Shown here: positions 20,391 to 29,331 of the stretch, piece after piece
How positions within the stretch are numbered: position 1 is the first letter of the stretch
Layout: every line of letters starts with the position of its first letter
Assembly (NCBI RefSeq): GCF_000196115.1
Contig: NC_005027.1
Coordinates: 6,196,001 to 6,260,000 of the forward strand
Length of the DNA stretch: 64,000 nucleotides
Direction: 5' to 3'
Origin: Rhodopirellula baltica SH 1
Lineage (GTDB): Bacteria; Planctomycetota; Planctomycetia; Pirellulales; Pirellulaceae
The notes under the pieces: generated by a model
The model's database searches: none
What the model was told of the DNA's origin: nothing
What the model saw: the letters and a program-made list of their open reading frames with translations, nothing else
Program-made: the position numbers and the translations under genes

Positions 20391-20415
20391 TGGAATCCTC
20401 ACACAGCAGAATAAG

Positions 20416-20553
20416 ATGAGAGCTGTTGCACTCACTCGATACTTGCCAATCGACGATCCGAAGTCGTTGCTCGATGTTGAATTGGACAAGCCCAAGCCAA
20501 CGGGCAGCGATCAGTTGGTAGCTTACCCTCGTCGACCACGCACAAATCTATGA
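20416..20553 (+). pseudogene. Truncated zinc-type alcohol dehydrogenase gene
   Basis: The 45-codon frame MRAVALTRYLPIDDPKSLLD... is the N-terminus of quinone-reductase-like zinc-binding alcohol dehydrogenases (family length about 335 residues). After about 36 residues it runs into unrelated sequence and stops at 20551. The dehydrogenase core is missing, so the gene is broken, and the NmrA gene starts right after it. Confidence 0.75.
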
Positions 20554-20567
20554 GTAGGAAGAATTCA

Positions 20568-21431
20568 ATGACAAAAATTGCCGTCACTGCCGCCAGCGGA
20601 AACTTGGGCGGATCAATTGTCCACGCCGCCGTTGAAATCGTCGGCAAAGAGAACGTTATCGGACTTGCACGCACTCCTAGCAAAGCCGAATCGCTCGGTG
20701 TCGAAGTACGCCAGGGCGACTACACGTTGCGCGATCAATTGCGGGAATCACTTCGCGGTATCGACGCATTGTTACTCGTTTCTGGAATGGACGCTCCCAC
20801 GAAGCGTATTGGTCAACATCGCAACGTCATCGAAGCTGCCAAGGAGGCGGGTGTTAGCAAGATTGTCTACACCAGCATTCAAGGCGCAGAAGAAGGCACT
20901 GCGTTCTCACCTGTTGTCCAAAGTAATCGCCAGACGGAAGAAGACATTCGCGACAGCGGCCTTCAGTGGGTGATCGGTCGCAACGGTATCTATATTGAAC
21001 CAGATGTCGAGTACATCGAGACCTACAAACAACGTGGTGAGATTGCAAACTGCGCTGGTGACGCAAAGTGCGGCTACACAACTCGCGGCGAACTGGCCTT
21101 TGCCTACGCCCGCATGTTGACGGAATCGAAGCACGACGGCCAGACGTACAATCTGCACGGCGAAGCGATCACACAGCGAAAGTTGGCCGAGTACTTGAAC
21201 GACGCGTATGGTACGGAGCTGAAATATCGCACCATGACAGTTGGCGAGTATCGCGAAGACCGCATTGCAGAACTCGGCGAGTTCCTCGGCACGGTAATTG
21301 CGGGCATCTATGAAGGCATCCGCAACGGAGCCGTGAATAACGAAAGCCATTTTTGCCTTGCTGCTGGTCGCAAGCACCAAGGCTGGAAAGCATACTTTGA
21401 CCGACTCAAGGCTAACTCAGCACAAGAGTAG
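20568..21431 (+). CDS. NmrA-like NAD(P)H:quinone oxidoreductase (QorB-like)
   Basis: A 287-residue protein of the NmrA/YtfG family. The N-terminal loop AASGNLGGS binds NAD(P); KIVYTSIQGAEEG and WVIGRNGIYIE are typical of QorB-like members. It should reduce quinones, limiting redox cycling. ATG at 20568 is preferred for its upstream GGAAG; an ATG at 20550 overlaps the stop of the broken dehydrogenase. Confidence 0.8.
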   Translation: MTKIAVTAASGNLGGSIVHAAVEIVGKENVIGLARTPSKAESLGVEVRQGDYTLRDQLRESLRGIDALLLVSGMDAPTKRIGQHRNVIEAAKEAGVSKIVYTSIQGAEEGTAFSPVVQSNRQTEEDIRDSGLQWVIGRNGIYIEPDVEYIETYKQRGEIANCAGDAKCGYTTRGELAFAYARMLTESKHDGQTYNLHGEAITQRKLAEYLNDAYGTELKYRTMTVGEYREDRIAELGEFLGTVIAGIYEGIRNGAVNNESHFCLAAGRKHQGWKAYFDRLKANSAQE

Positions 21432-21483
21432 CACCGTCCGTGCCTGGGTATTTTCTCAACATTGATTTAACGGGACCGACACT

Positions 21484-22449
21484 ATCAATACGCTCGAACA
21501 AAATCATGCCAGCGAGAACTTCTTTGCCGACGTCATCGAAGGACTTCAGAAACCGAAAAAAACGCTGCCTTGCAAATACTTCTATGATGGTGCCGGATCA
21601 AGACTGTTTGATGAGATCTGCGAACTCGACGAGTACTATCTGACGCGAACGGAACTCGCCATCACGAGTGAAAACGCAGACGCGATCGCACACCAAATTG
21701 ATCGGCGTGTTATGCTGATTGAATTCGGCAGCGGCAGTTCGATCAAGACTCGAATTCTGCTGGATGCACTGATTGATCCGGTGGCCTACGTGCCAGTCGA
21801 CGTTTCAGAAGAACATCTTTTGATGACAGCCGACGACTTGCGTTCAAGCTATCCTGGAATTGAGATTTGTCCTGTGGTCGCCGACTTTACGAAACCGTTT
21901 TCGCTGCCGACAGCCAAGGCCCCCTATTCGCACGTGGCCCTCTATTTCCCGGGATCGACGATTGGCAACTACACGCCGGAAGAGGCAGCAGGACTTCTCG
22001 CGTCGATCGCCAAATTGCTTGGCCCCCAAGGTGGGTTGCTGATTGGCATTGATCTTCAAAAAGATGTGTCCACCATTGTCGCTGCCTACGATGATTCTCA
22101 AGGCGTTACCGCAAAATTCAACTTGAATTTATTGGAGCGTATCAACCGTGAGCTAAATGGTGATTTCGTCTTGCCCAACTTTCAGCACAAAGCGATCTAC
22201 AACTCGACGGATCATCGCATCGAAATTTCGATTGTCAGTCTTGTGGATCAAAACGTGATGGTCGGAGACACAGTCGTTAATTTTGCGAAAGGCGAGAAGA
22301 TTCTGACCGAGTATTCGCACAAGTATAGCATCGAGGGTTTCGCCGAACTGGCTAGGCCGCATGGTTTCAGCTTGCACCAACAGTGGACGGACAGCGAAGG
22401 CCTGTTCGGCTTGCTGCATCTTGTGCCAGACGGAGCGGCAGATGAATGA
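21484..22449 (+). CDS. egtD: EgtD-like L-histidine N-alpha-methyltransferase, start unclear
   Basis: The frame encodes a full EgtD-type protein: CKYFYDGAGSRLFDEICELD and YYLTRTEL at the N-terminus, EFGSGSSIKTRILLDAL (SAM loop) and ALYFPGSTIGNYTPEEA. EgtD trimethylates histidine in ergothioneine synthesis. No ATG, GTG or TTG precedes the conserved N-terminus in this frame; a TGA lies at 21463 and the first ATG (21712) would cut off about 75 conserved residues. The start given (an ATC) is a placeholder. A GTG at 21440 is in another frame, so a frameshift or sequence error is possible. It overlaps egtB by 8 bases. Confidence 0.75.
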   Translation: MNTLEQNHASENFFADVIEGLQKPKKTLPCKYFYDGAGSRLFDEICELDEYYLTRTELAITSENADAIAHQIDRRVMLIEFGSGSSIKTRILLDALIDPVAYVPVDVSEEHLLMTADDLRSSYPGIEICPVVADFTKPFSLPTAKAPYSHVALYFPGSTIGNYTPEEAAGLLASIAKLLGPQGGLLIGIDLQKDVSTIVAAYDDSQGVTAKFNLNLLERINRELNGDFVLPNFQHKAIYNSTDHRIEISIVSLVDQNVMVGDTVVNFAKGEKILTEYSHKYSIEGFAELARPHGFSLHQQWTDSEGLFGLLHLVPDGAADE

Positions 22450-23701
22450 GAACGCTGCGGATTCGAGCTTGAGCAAACAATTCGAGAGTGTTCGGCGGTT
22501 TACCGATCGCATCACGGCGTCGCTTTCGCCGGAAGACTGCATGGTGCAGTCGATGGAGGATGCGAGCCCAGTGCGTTGGCATCTCGCACACGGGACATGG
22601 TTCTTTGAAACGTTCGTACTGAAACAAGAAGCGGACTACACGGTATTTGACAAGCACTTTTCCTATCTGTTTAACTCCTATTACAACGCGATTGGCGAGC
22701 AATTCCCCCGACCCAACCGGGGAACGATCTCGCGGCCTGGACTTGATTGCATTCGGGAGTATCGCCGTTACGTTGATCGGGAGTTGCTCAGCCGATTGCA
22801 ATCGCCCGACTTCGTTGCTCGGCATGCTGAAACGATCACCGTAGGTTTGAACCACGAACAACAGCATCAGGAGTTGATCCTTACGGACATCAAGAATGCG
22901 TTGGCGTCCAATCCGATGTTGCCCGTGTATGAAGACCGCGAGTTTGCGCCGTCAAATGGGACGACGGATTCGTGGGCAGAGATCACCGATGGCAAATACG
23001 ACGTCGGACACGATGGAGATGGGTTTTGTTTCGACAATGAACTGCCTCGTCACACGGTATTTCTTCCGGCATTTCGTATCTCGTTGAATTTGACGACCTG
23101 TGGACAGTTCATTGAGTTCATCAACGATGGGGGATACGAGCGACCGGAGTTATGGCTCTCACTCGGCTGGAACGCGGTCAAGGAACGGAGTTGGAACGCA
23201 CCGCTCTACTGGATGCGCCGAGATGGTCGATGGATGCAATTCACATTGGCAGGGCTTACGCCGGTCGATCCCGATTGGCCCATCTGTCATGTCAGCTATT
23301 TTGAGGCGGATGCGTTCGCACGATGGGCTGGCAAACGACTCCCCACCGAATTTGAATGGGAGGTCGCATGTCGAAGTCTCACCGAGACGCGTGCAGAAGC
23401 TAATACGGGCCAATTCGCTGACAAGTTGTTCGCAGGCGGCTACGCCATTCACCCGACGTTGTCATCGGGTGGATTTTTTGGTTCCGTTTGGCAGTGGACT
23501 GCGAGTAGCTATCAAGCCTATCCCGGTTACCGCCCACCGCCCGGTGCGATCGGCGAGTACAACGGAAAGTTCATGTGCAATCAATACGTCCTGCGTGGAG
23601 GAAGCGTGGCAACGTCGCAGTCGCATATTCGCGACACATACCGAAACTTTTTCCCAGCGGACGCACGCTGGCAGTTCTCCGGCTTCCGCTTGGCAGAATA
23701 G
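22442..23701 (+). CDS. egtB: EgtB-like sulfoxide synthase
   Basis: A 419-residue protein with an N-terminal DinB-like helical domain and a C-terminal formylglycine-enzyme/sulfatase-modifying fold. Iron ligands are visible in WHLAHGTWFFE and GLNHEQQHQEL. The C-terminal fold shows GKRLPTEFEWEVA, SVWQWTASSY and QYVLRGGSVATSQSHIRDTY. EgtB couples hercynine to a thiol substrate using oxygen. Overlap with egtD makes an operon; no egtA, egtC or egtE is seen, as in other two-gene systems. Exact sulfur donor unknown. Confidence 0.88.
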   Translation: MNENAADSSLSKQFESVRRFTDRITASLSPEDCMVQSMEDASPVRWHLAHGTWFFETFVLKQEADYTVFDKHFSYLFNSYYNAIGEQFPRPNRGTISRPGLDCIREYRRYVDRELLSRLQSPDFVARHAETITVGLNHEQQHQELILTDIKNALASNPMLPVYEDREFAPSNGTTDSWAEITDGKYDVGHDGDGFCFDNELPRHTVFLPAFRISLNLTTCGQFIEFINDGGYERPELWLSLGWNAVKERSWNAPLYWMRRDGRWMQFTLAGLTPVDPDWPICHVSYFEADAFARWAGKRLPTEFEWEVACRSLTETRAEANTGQFADKLFAGGYAIHPTLSSGGFFGSVWQWTASSYQAYPGYRPPPGAIGEYNGKFMCNQYVLRGGSVATSQSHIRDTYRNFFPADARWQFSGFRLAE

Positions 23702-23762
23702 CCGGAGATCGCCGAGCCACGAATTCAACGACGCGTTTAACCCATCAACAGAGAGAACCAAA

Positions 23763-25100
23763 ATGAACCGACTCTTCCTTCCATTGATCCTGCTGCTCGT
23801 AGCGGCCCCCGTTTTTGCACAAGACAATGCTGCGACCAGAAAGCTGACGCAACAATCGAAACAGTTTGAAGAACAAATCGTCAAAGTCGCCGATAAAGTC
23901 CACGTCGCAGTCGGATTCAGTCCGGCGAACGTTTCGATGATCGTTGGTGACGATGGCGTTGTCATTGTCGATACGGGAATGACGCGAGACGACGCCGATC
24001 GCATCGTGGCGGAGTTTCGCAAGATCACCGACAAACCGGTCAAGGCGATCATCTTCACGCACTCACATGGTGACCATACCGGCGGTGTGACTTCGTTTCT
24101 TGGAGCAGAGCGACCGCAAATCTGGGCTCACAACAACTTCGGAAGCGAATACCGTCCATTGACGGATGCCGGTGTTACGTTTCAATCAGTCCGAGCAGCA
24201 AGGCAAGCTGGATTCAAGTTGCCACCGGAGCAACGGATCAACAACGGCGTCGCCCCGGTTCGATACCCCAAGAGCGGCGGCCACGCGTTCGCGTCAGGTG
24301 CGGAGTCGAAACCGTCACACTTTCTCGAAGGAGATCGGCAGACGATCAACGTGGCCGGAGTTGAACTTGAACTCGTGTCAGCACCCGGTGAGACCAACGA
24401 CGAACTGTTCGTCTGGTATCCGGCTGGCAAAGTACTCTTCGCTGGCGACAATTTCTACCGATCGTTTCCAAACTTGTACGCGATTCGAGGGACTCCCAAC
24501 CGTAGCGTTCGCCTGTGGGCCGACAGCCTCACTAATATGTCTGCCAACAATGCGGTCGCCTTGGTCGGTGGCCACACCAAACCGATTGTCGGAGCAGACG
24601 AAGTCAAACAAGTCCTCGGCGATTACCGTGATGCCGTTCAGTTCATCCACGACAAAACCGTCGAGGGAATGAACAAGGGACTCACGCCCGATGAACTGGT
24701 CGAGTACGTGCAACTTCCCGAAAACCTCGCCAGCAAGGATTACTTGCAACCGTTCTACGGACATCCCGAGTGGGGAGTACGAAGCGTTTTCAATGGTTAC
24801 CTCGGCTGGTTCGACGGCAATCCTTCCAATTTGTTTCGTCTCTCACCAAAAGCAGAAGCAGAACGTGTTGCGAAACTTGCCGGAGGAGTAGGCAATCTAA
24901 TGGAGTCCGCCCACGATGCGCTGGCCGCCGACGATAACCAATGGGCCGCACAACTCGCCGATCACCTGCTTGCAATCAACCCGGACGACAAAAACGCGAA
25001 GCAAGTCAAGGCGAACGCACTAACCAATCTCGCCAGCACCATGGTCAACGCAACCGCTCGCAACTACTACCTCACCGTCGCCCGCGAGCTAAGGGAGTAG
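23763..25100 (+). CDS. Exported alkyl-sulfatase-like metallo-beta-lactamase fold hydrolase, copy 2
   Basis: A 445-residue paralogue of the protein at 15246. ATG at 23763 gives a signal peptide (MNRLFLPLILLLVAAPVFA). THSHGDHTGG starts at residue 99; VLFAGDNFYRSFPNLYAIRG and LVGGHTKPI complete the metal site. The C-terminal dimerisation part and the end VNATARNYYLTVARELRE follow. Its two ends are the source type for the mosaic gene at 16721. It follows egtB by 61 bases, suggesting an operon. Confidence 0.85.
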   Translation: MNRLFLPLILLLVAAPVFAQDNAATRKLTQQSKQFEEQIVKVADKVHVAVGFSPANVSMIVGDDGVVIVDTGMTRDDADRIVAEFRKITDKPVKAIIFTHSHGDHTGGVTSFLGAERPQIWAHNNFGSEYRPLTDAGVTFQSVRAARQAGFKLPPEQRINNGVAPVRYPKSGGHAFASGAESKPSHFLEGDRQTINVAGVELELVSAPGETNDELFVWYPAGKVLFAGDNFYRSFPNLYAIRGTPNRSVRLWADSLTNMSANNAVALVGGHTKPIVGADEVKQVLGDYRDAVQFIHDKTVEGMNKGLTPDELVEYVQLPENLASKDYLQPFYGHPEWGVRSVFNGYLGWFDGNPSNLFRLSPKAEAERVAKLAGGVGNLMESAHDALAADDNQWAAQLADHLLAINPDDKNAKQVKANALTNLASTMVNATARNYYLTVARELRE

Positions 25101-25229
25101 CCAGCTTTGTCCGATTCGCCGTTGTTCAACACATGCAGTGACTTCCGGACGTGCAGACGCTCGTTCGTCAGATCGCGGTCCGCGGGATCGCAAGGTTGAC
25201 CGGCGAGCATCTTTTGCTTTTCACTCATC

Positions 25230-25829
25230 TCACTCAACCACGATCGAGTCAACCAAGATCTCAAACGGCCCTGGCTTCTTGTCACCGAGCAAGATGCCGA
25301 CGGAATGAACTTGGCTGGGCGTCAGCTTCATGTTGGGCATGGGTCGGCCGTAGGAATGAGCGACGAACTTATCGACGGGGAGTTTGACCTCGGTCCACTG
25401 ACCGGCTTTCGTGTCGAACTCCAATTGATACGAGAACGCGGTGCGGCGATCGGGAGTGTAGAGGTTGAATGTGTAGCGTCGTCCGTCACCTTTGACTCGT
25501 AACATGATCGTCTCGCCGGGATCGAGGCCCAGTGAGCCGTTGGGTCGGGACCGCACCGAAGCAAACCCGCCATTGTTCTCGAGCGAAAGGTTGCCGGTGA
25601 ACCGCATCGCATTGGTTTCACCCTTCGATTCGCCGCCAGCGTCCACGCTCACGATCGACGCTTGGCTACTCGATCGACCGCCCATGACACCGTCGTTGAC
25701 GATCTGCCATTTATCCGTGTCACTGGACTGAGTGAAATCGAACAGGCTAGTCATGGTTTGGGCATGAACGGAGGTGGATAGCACTGCGACGATCGCGCCA
25801 AAGCAACAGAGGCGGACGAATGGGAGCAT
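25230..25829 (-). CDS. Exported CIA30 family protein
   Basis: A 199-residue protein with an N-terminal signal peptide (FVRLCCFGAIVAVLSTSVHA). SLFDFTQSSDTDKWQIVNDG and VMGGRSSS are the start of the CIA30 domain (complex I intermediate-associated protein 30), a jelly-roll fold. ARTAFSYQLEFDTKAG-type strands and FEILVDSIVVE end it. Bacterial members have no established role; ligand binding in the periplasm is likely. Single gene, convergent with the MBL gene. Confidence 0.85.
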   Translation of the reverse strand: MLPFVRLCCFGAIVAVLSTSVHAQTMTSLFDFTQSSDTDKWQIVNDGVMGGRSSSQASIVSVDAGGESKGETNAMRFTGNLSLENNGGFASVRSRPNGSLGLDPGETIMLRVKGDGRRYTFNLYTPDRRTAFSYQLEFDTKAGQWTEVKLPVDKFVAHSYGRPMPNMKLTPSQVHSVGILLGDKKPGPFEILVDSIVVE

Positions 25830-25922
25830 GGTTTTGGCTCGGTTTGCTGGGACTGTGGTTTAATAGAACTGTAGTCGGGTAGCAAACGCCGCTGACCCGT
25901 TATCCGCGAATCGCCGGCTCAA

Positions 25923-26135
25923 TCACTGCTGCTGCGATTGCTGTTGCCGTTTCCACTCGTCAGTCAGCATTCCAGCATATCCCCAATCCTCGTCGTCCAC
26001 TTCCTGGATGACGATATGAATGTATTCAGGTTTCTTGCCGAGTTCTTCGACCAAAGCGTCGGTCATACGGCGGACCAATCGCGATTTATGCTCGCGAGTG
26101 GCACCCTTGGTGATCTGAACATTGATGTAAGGCAT
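25923..26135 (-). CDS. 4-oxalocrotonate tautomerase family protein
   Basis: A 70-residue protein starting MPYINVQITKG, giving the catalytic N-terminal Pro after Met removal. ALVEELGKKPEYIHIVIQEV and ENWGY-like DEDWGYAG match the family. It ends in a Gln-rich tail (QQQSQQQ). These small oligomeric enzymes tautomerise keto/enol acids. Confidence 0.85.
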   Translation of the reverse strand: MPYINVQITKGATREHKSRLVRRMTDALVEELGKKPEYIHIVIQEVDDEDWGYAGMLTDEWKRQQQSQQQ

Positions 26136-26152
26136 TGGAGAACTTTGCTCGG

Positions 26153-26473
26153 CTAAAGTTTGATGGCGGCTTTGCAGAAACGCTTGACGACGTTCGCATC
26201 GACATCGTCCGTGCTCTTATACGTCAGGTGGCGACGGAACTTCCCGCCGCCTTCGAGCAACCCATCGGGATCGTCGAGCGAAGCCCCATGAGCGAACGAC
26301 AACTGCACATGAGCCTTGTATGGGAACACACCGCAGAACTGCCCTTCCTTTTCATCCGGCTTCAACGTGTAAAGCGTGCCACCATATTTCGCGACCTTCG
26401 ACGCCTTCGGAACCGCCGCCATCACGAGCGAATCGAGCAGGTTTATCAGGTTCTCTTTCTCTGCTTCAGTCAT
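26153..26473 (-). CDS. DUF1801 (YdhG-like) protein
   Basis: A 106-residue protein with AVPKASKVAKYGG, FCGVFPYKAHVQLSFAHGA and a C-terminal AAIKL, typical of the DUF1801 iron-chaperone-like fold. ATG at 26473 is chosen; a GTG at 26488 would overlap the stop of the upstream gene. It lies immediately downstream of the fusion gene and is likely in one operon with it. Confidence 0.75.
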   Translation of the reverse strand: MTEAEKENLINLLDSLVMAAVPKASKVAKYGGTLYTLKPDEKEGQFCGVFPYKAHVQLSFAHGASLDDPDGLLEGGGKFRRHLTYKSTDDVDANVVKRFCKAAIKL

Positions 26474-26484
26474 GATGTATCTCG

Positions 26485-27276
26485 TCACGCAAGCTTTGCA
26501 CCATTGGGGATCGACTTGTCAGGGATCGCAAGGATGACCGATCCGTCATCGCGATAGAATCCCACGATCAGGAACTCGGACATGAACGTACCGATCTGCT
26601 TCGGCGGAATATTCACCACGCCGATGATCTGGCGGCCAACCAGTTCGTCTTTGCTGTAGTTCACGGTGATCTGAGCACTCGTGCGTTTCGTGCCCAGTTC
26701 CGACCCGAAGTCAGCCGTGACCTTGTATGCGGGCTTGCGCGCCTTGGGCAGATTCGCGACTGCCGTGATCGTGCCCGCTCGCATGTCGAGGTTCTCAAAC
26801 GCCTGCCACGGCGTCACGCCGGCTTGCATCCCCAGTTCGGCTAAACACAAAGCAATCACTTCTTCCGCACGTCGCTCCCGAGTCTCCACCCGCTTCGCCG
26901 ACGAGACGCGATGGCATTGAGCACGTCGTTTGCCCGCGGTCCACTTCTCCCAGGCCGACATCGCAGCATCGTTCGCTTCGAGTGCAAACTGCAGTTCCTT
27001 CGGCACAACGACGGCTTCGGAGTCCGCGATGTCGAAGCTGACACTTGCCGTATCGCCGGGTGCGATGCCACACAACTTTTGCAGTTTCTTCGACACCATG
27101 AAGCACCACTTGCCCTTGTCGGGCATCAAGCCGCACTCAATGCGAATGCCGTTGATTTCGCCGTCGATCCGCAGACGCTTCGACTTTCCGAAGTCCAACT
27201 GCGAGACAATGTGCTTCGGCAAGTAGACCAGCGTCTCAGTGATCTTGACGTCGAAGTTGTAGGGATAGTCACTCAT
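26485..27276 (-). CDS. DUF1905 / YdeI-like / CsaA-type tRNA-binding fusion protein
   Basis: A 263-residue three-part protein. Residues 1-95 match DUF1905 (RLRIDGEINGIRIECGLMPD, CGIAPGDTASVSFDIAD). Residues 105-140 match the YdeI/OmpD-associated helical segment (SAWEKWTAGKRRAQCHRVSS). From about residue 155 a CsaA/EMAPII-like OB fold begins (WQAFENLDMRAGTITAV, GRQIIGVVNIPPKQIG, VILAIPDKS). CsaA-type domains bind RNA or act as export chaperones. The combination in one chain is unusual. A frameshift is not needed to explain it. Confidence 0.8.
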   Translation of the reverse strand: MSDYPYNFDVKITETLVYLPKHIVSQLDFGKSKRLRIDGEINGIRIECGLMPDKGKWCFMVSKKLQKLCGIAPGDTASVSFDIADSEAVVVPKELQFALEANDAAMSAWEKWTAGKRRAQCHRVSSAKRVETRERRAEEVIALCLAELGMQAGVTPWQAFENLDMRAGTITAVANLPKARKPAYKVTADFGSELGTKRTSAQITVNYSKDELVGRQIIGVVNIPPKQIGTFMSEFLIVGFYRDDGSVILAIPDKSIPNGAKLA

Positions 27277-27453
27277 GGTGCACAAAAACCGCAGGCAATA
27301 AACTGTTTAACGGTGATTCTAGTCAACGCACACAGTTTGAATAATCCCCACAGTGAACCAGCAAGCGATCAACTCAGTCACATGTAGTTTGAAGCACACG
27401 CCGAATGCTTCATCGCCAATTACGTCAAAACCGAAATCCGAACCGAGAATTGA

Positions 27454-28287
27454 ATGAACTCTTCCGACGGCATCCCCATCTGGCAGGTCGACGCGTTTGC
27501 CGATCGGCCCTTCACCGGCAACCCGGCTGCCGTTTGCATTTTGGAACGCTATCCGAGCGATGAGTGGATGCAAAACGTCGCCATGGAAATGAACTTATCG
27601 GAAACCGCGTTCGTGGTGCCGACCGATGACGCAGGCAGTTTCCACCTTCGCTGGTTCACGCCCGCCACCGAAGTCGACTTGTGCGGTCACGCGACCCTCG
27701 CCGCGGCACACACTTTGATCGAACAAGCATGTGTCGAGGCTGGTCAGCCGATTCGTTTTCAAACGCGAAGCGGCGAACTGGTCTGCACACCATCCGATTC
27801 GCGGATCACACTCAACTTTCCAGCGACTCCGCCCAGCGACGATGTCGATCCGACAGTTGCCGAGCAAACACGCGGCGCGTTGGGAATCCGCGAAGCGACC
27901 GTTTTACGGAGCAAGTACGACCTGCTGGTGATTGTCGAAGATGCGAGCATCGTCGAATCGCTTCGGCCGAACTTCAACACGATCGCGGACATCGACACTC
28001 GCGGGGTGATGGTGTCGGCCGCCGGCGGATCGAACGGCACCGACTTTGTTTCCCGTTTCTTCGCACCTCAATGCGGGATCAATGAAGACCCCGTCACCGG
28101 TTCGGCCCACTGCTGCTTGGCACCGTACTGGGCGGCTCGACTTGGGAAGACGTCGGTGGTTGGCTACCAAGCCTCATCTCGCGGCGGCACGGTGAACTGC
28201 GAAGTCGCAGGGGGTCGCGTTCACCTAGCGGGCACTGCGGTAACAGTTCTCGAAGGTCGACTGCTGAGCGAACCGGCTGAAGGATGA
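27454..28287 (+). CDS. PhzF family epimerase/isomerase
   Basis: A 277-residue protein starting with the PhzF hallmark WQVDAFADRPFTGNPAAVC, and MNLSETAFV supplies the catalytic Glu. GHATLAAAHTL and EDPVTGSAHCCLAPYW are the paired motifs of the two halves of the fold. PhzF proteins isomerise or epimerise small metabolites; the substrate here is unknown. Full family length. Confidence 0.9.
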   Translation: MNSSDGIPIWQVDAFADRPFTGNPAAVCILERYPSDEWMQNVAMEMNLSETAFVVPTDDAGSFHLRWFTPATEVDLCGHATLAAAHTLIEQACVEAGQPIRFQTRSGELVCTPSDSRITLNFPATPPSDDVDPTVAEQTRGALGIREATVLRSKYDLLVIVEDASIVESLRPNFNTIADIDTRGVMVSAAGGSNGTDFVSRFFAPQCGINEDPVTGSAHCCLAPYWAARLGKTSVVGYQASSRGGTVNCEVAGGRVHLAGTAVTVLEGRLLSEPAEG

Positions 28288-28356
28288 GGGCTGAATGAAT
28301 GATTCGCCGGGTCAATACAATGCAGACGAGAATTCATCCTTCAGCCCTTATCCTTC
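28278..28356. repeat. Inverted repeat, GATGAAGG type
   Basis: AGGATGAGGGCTGAATG and TTCATCCTTCAGCCCTTATC can pair. A second element with the same words (GGGATGAAGGCTGAAT and ATTCATCCTTCATCCCTC) lies at 28645-28716, so both gaps around the TIGR03643 gene carry copies. Confidence 0.6.
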
Positions 28357-28365
28357 ATTCCTTCG

Positions 28366-28644
28366 ATGACCGATCCCCAAGACAACGAACTTACGCGAGG
28401 CGAGATCGACCGCATCATCATGATGGCTTGGGAGGATCGCACGAGCTTCGACGCGATCCGTACCCAGTTCGGTCTTTCACCCGGAGACGTCATCAAGCTG
28501 ATGCGATCCGAGATGACGGCGAACTCGTTCAAAATGTGGCGAAAGCGAACGCAAGGCCGAACGACCAAGCACGAAGCCAAGTTTGCAAAAACCGACTCTG
28601 GCAACGAGCAACGTCGGTTCCGAGCCAAGTCGCAGCGTGGCTGA
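28366..28644 (+). CDS. TIGR03643 family protein (DUF2805)
   Basis: A 92-residue protein. TRGEIDRIIMMAWEDRTSFD and FGLSPGDVIKLMRSEM, then SFKMWRKRTQGRTTKHE, match the TIGR03643 family of small basic helical proteins of unknown function. Probably nucleic-acid binding by its helix-turn-helix look and C-terminal basic residues (inference). Confidence 0.8.
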   Translation: MTDPQDNELTRGEIDRIIMMAWEDRTSFDAIRTQFGLSPGDVIKLMRSEMTANSFKMWRKRTQGRTTKHEAKFAKTDSGNEQRRFRAKSQRG

Positions 28645-28716
28645 TGGAAGGAGGAGGGATGAAGGCTGAATACTCCCTTTTCAAATTCATCCTTCATCCC
28701 TCCGCCTTCATCCTTT
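28645..28716. repeat. Inverted repeat, GATGAAGG type, copy 2
   Basis: GGAGGGATGAAGGCTGAAT and ATTCATCCTTCATCCCTCC pair over about 18 bases. It lies between two convergent genes and could end both transcripts. Confidence 0.6.
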
Positions 28717-29331
28717 CAACTCACCGTACTCAAGCAAGAACTGATTCAAGAACGTTCGCATGAACGCCTCGCGGTCCCCCGCCATACGCCGGCCAGCGTC
28801 GGTGTTCATCAACGACTTCAGCTTAAAAAGCTTTTCGTGAAAGTGCCCGACACCTGTCTTCGCGTCACCGGCGTCAGGCAAATAGAATGGTTGCCCAAAT
28901 GCCGAGCCATATTCGATCGTCCGTACGATCCCGATCGCTCCGAGTGCGTCCAGGCGATCCGCGTCTTGCACGATCTTGCCTTCCAGCGATAGCGGTTTCG
29001 CAGAGTCTCCTTTGCGAAACGAAATGTTGTCGACGATATGAGCGACATGCTCGATCAAATCGAAGTCCGCACCCAGGCCGCTTAGAATTTCACGGGCGAA
29101 CTCGGCACTCCGCTCCACACCTTCATGGAACTTCGCATCGCCGACGTCGTGCAGCAAAGCCGCCAATTCAACGATCTGCAAATCGCCGCCGACTTCTGAT
29201 TGAATCGCACGCGCAGACACCAGCACCCGAAGCACATGTTCCATGCCATGACCGGCAGCCTGTCCGTCCATGCGTTCGCGGACGATGGCTTCGACTTTCT
29301 CAACAAGCTCCTTGGTCACTGGTTCATCCAT
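28708..29331 (-). CDS. HD domain phosphohydrolase
   Basis: A 207-residue protein. The metal-binding HD is visible as ELAALLHDVGDAKF, with an upstream His in GHGMEHVLRV and a later Asp in IVQDADRLDALGA. This is the YedJ/HDIG type that acts on phosphorylated or nucleotide substrates. It overlaps the end of the AlkD-like gene by 16 bases, so the two are co-transcribed. Confidence 0.88.
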   Translation of the reverse strand: MDEPVTKELVEKVEAIVRERMDGQAAGHGMEHVLRVLVSARAIQSEVGGDLQIVELAALLHDVGDAKFHEGVERSAEFAREILSGLGADFDLIEHVAHIVDNISFRKGDSAKPLSLEGKIVQDADRLDALGAIGIVRTIEYGSAFGQPFYLPDAGDAKTGVGHFHEKLFKLKSLMNTDAGRRMAGDREAFMRTFLNQFLLEYGELKG

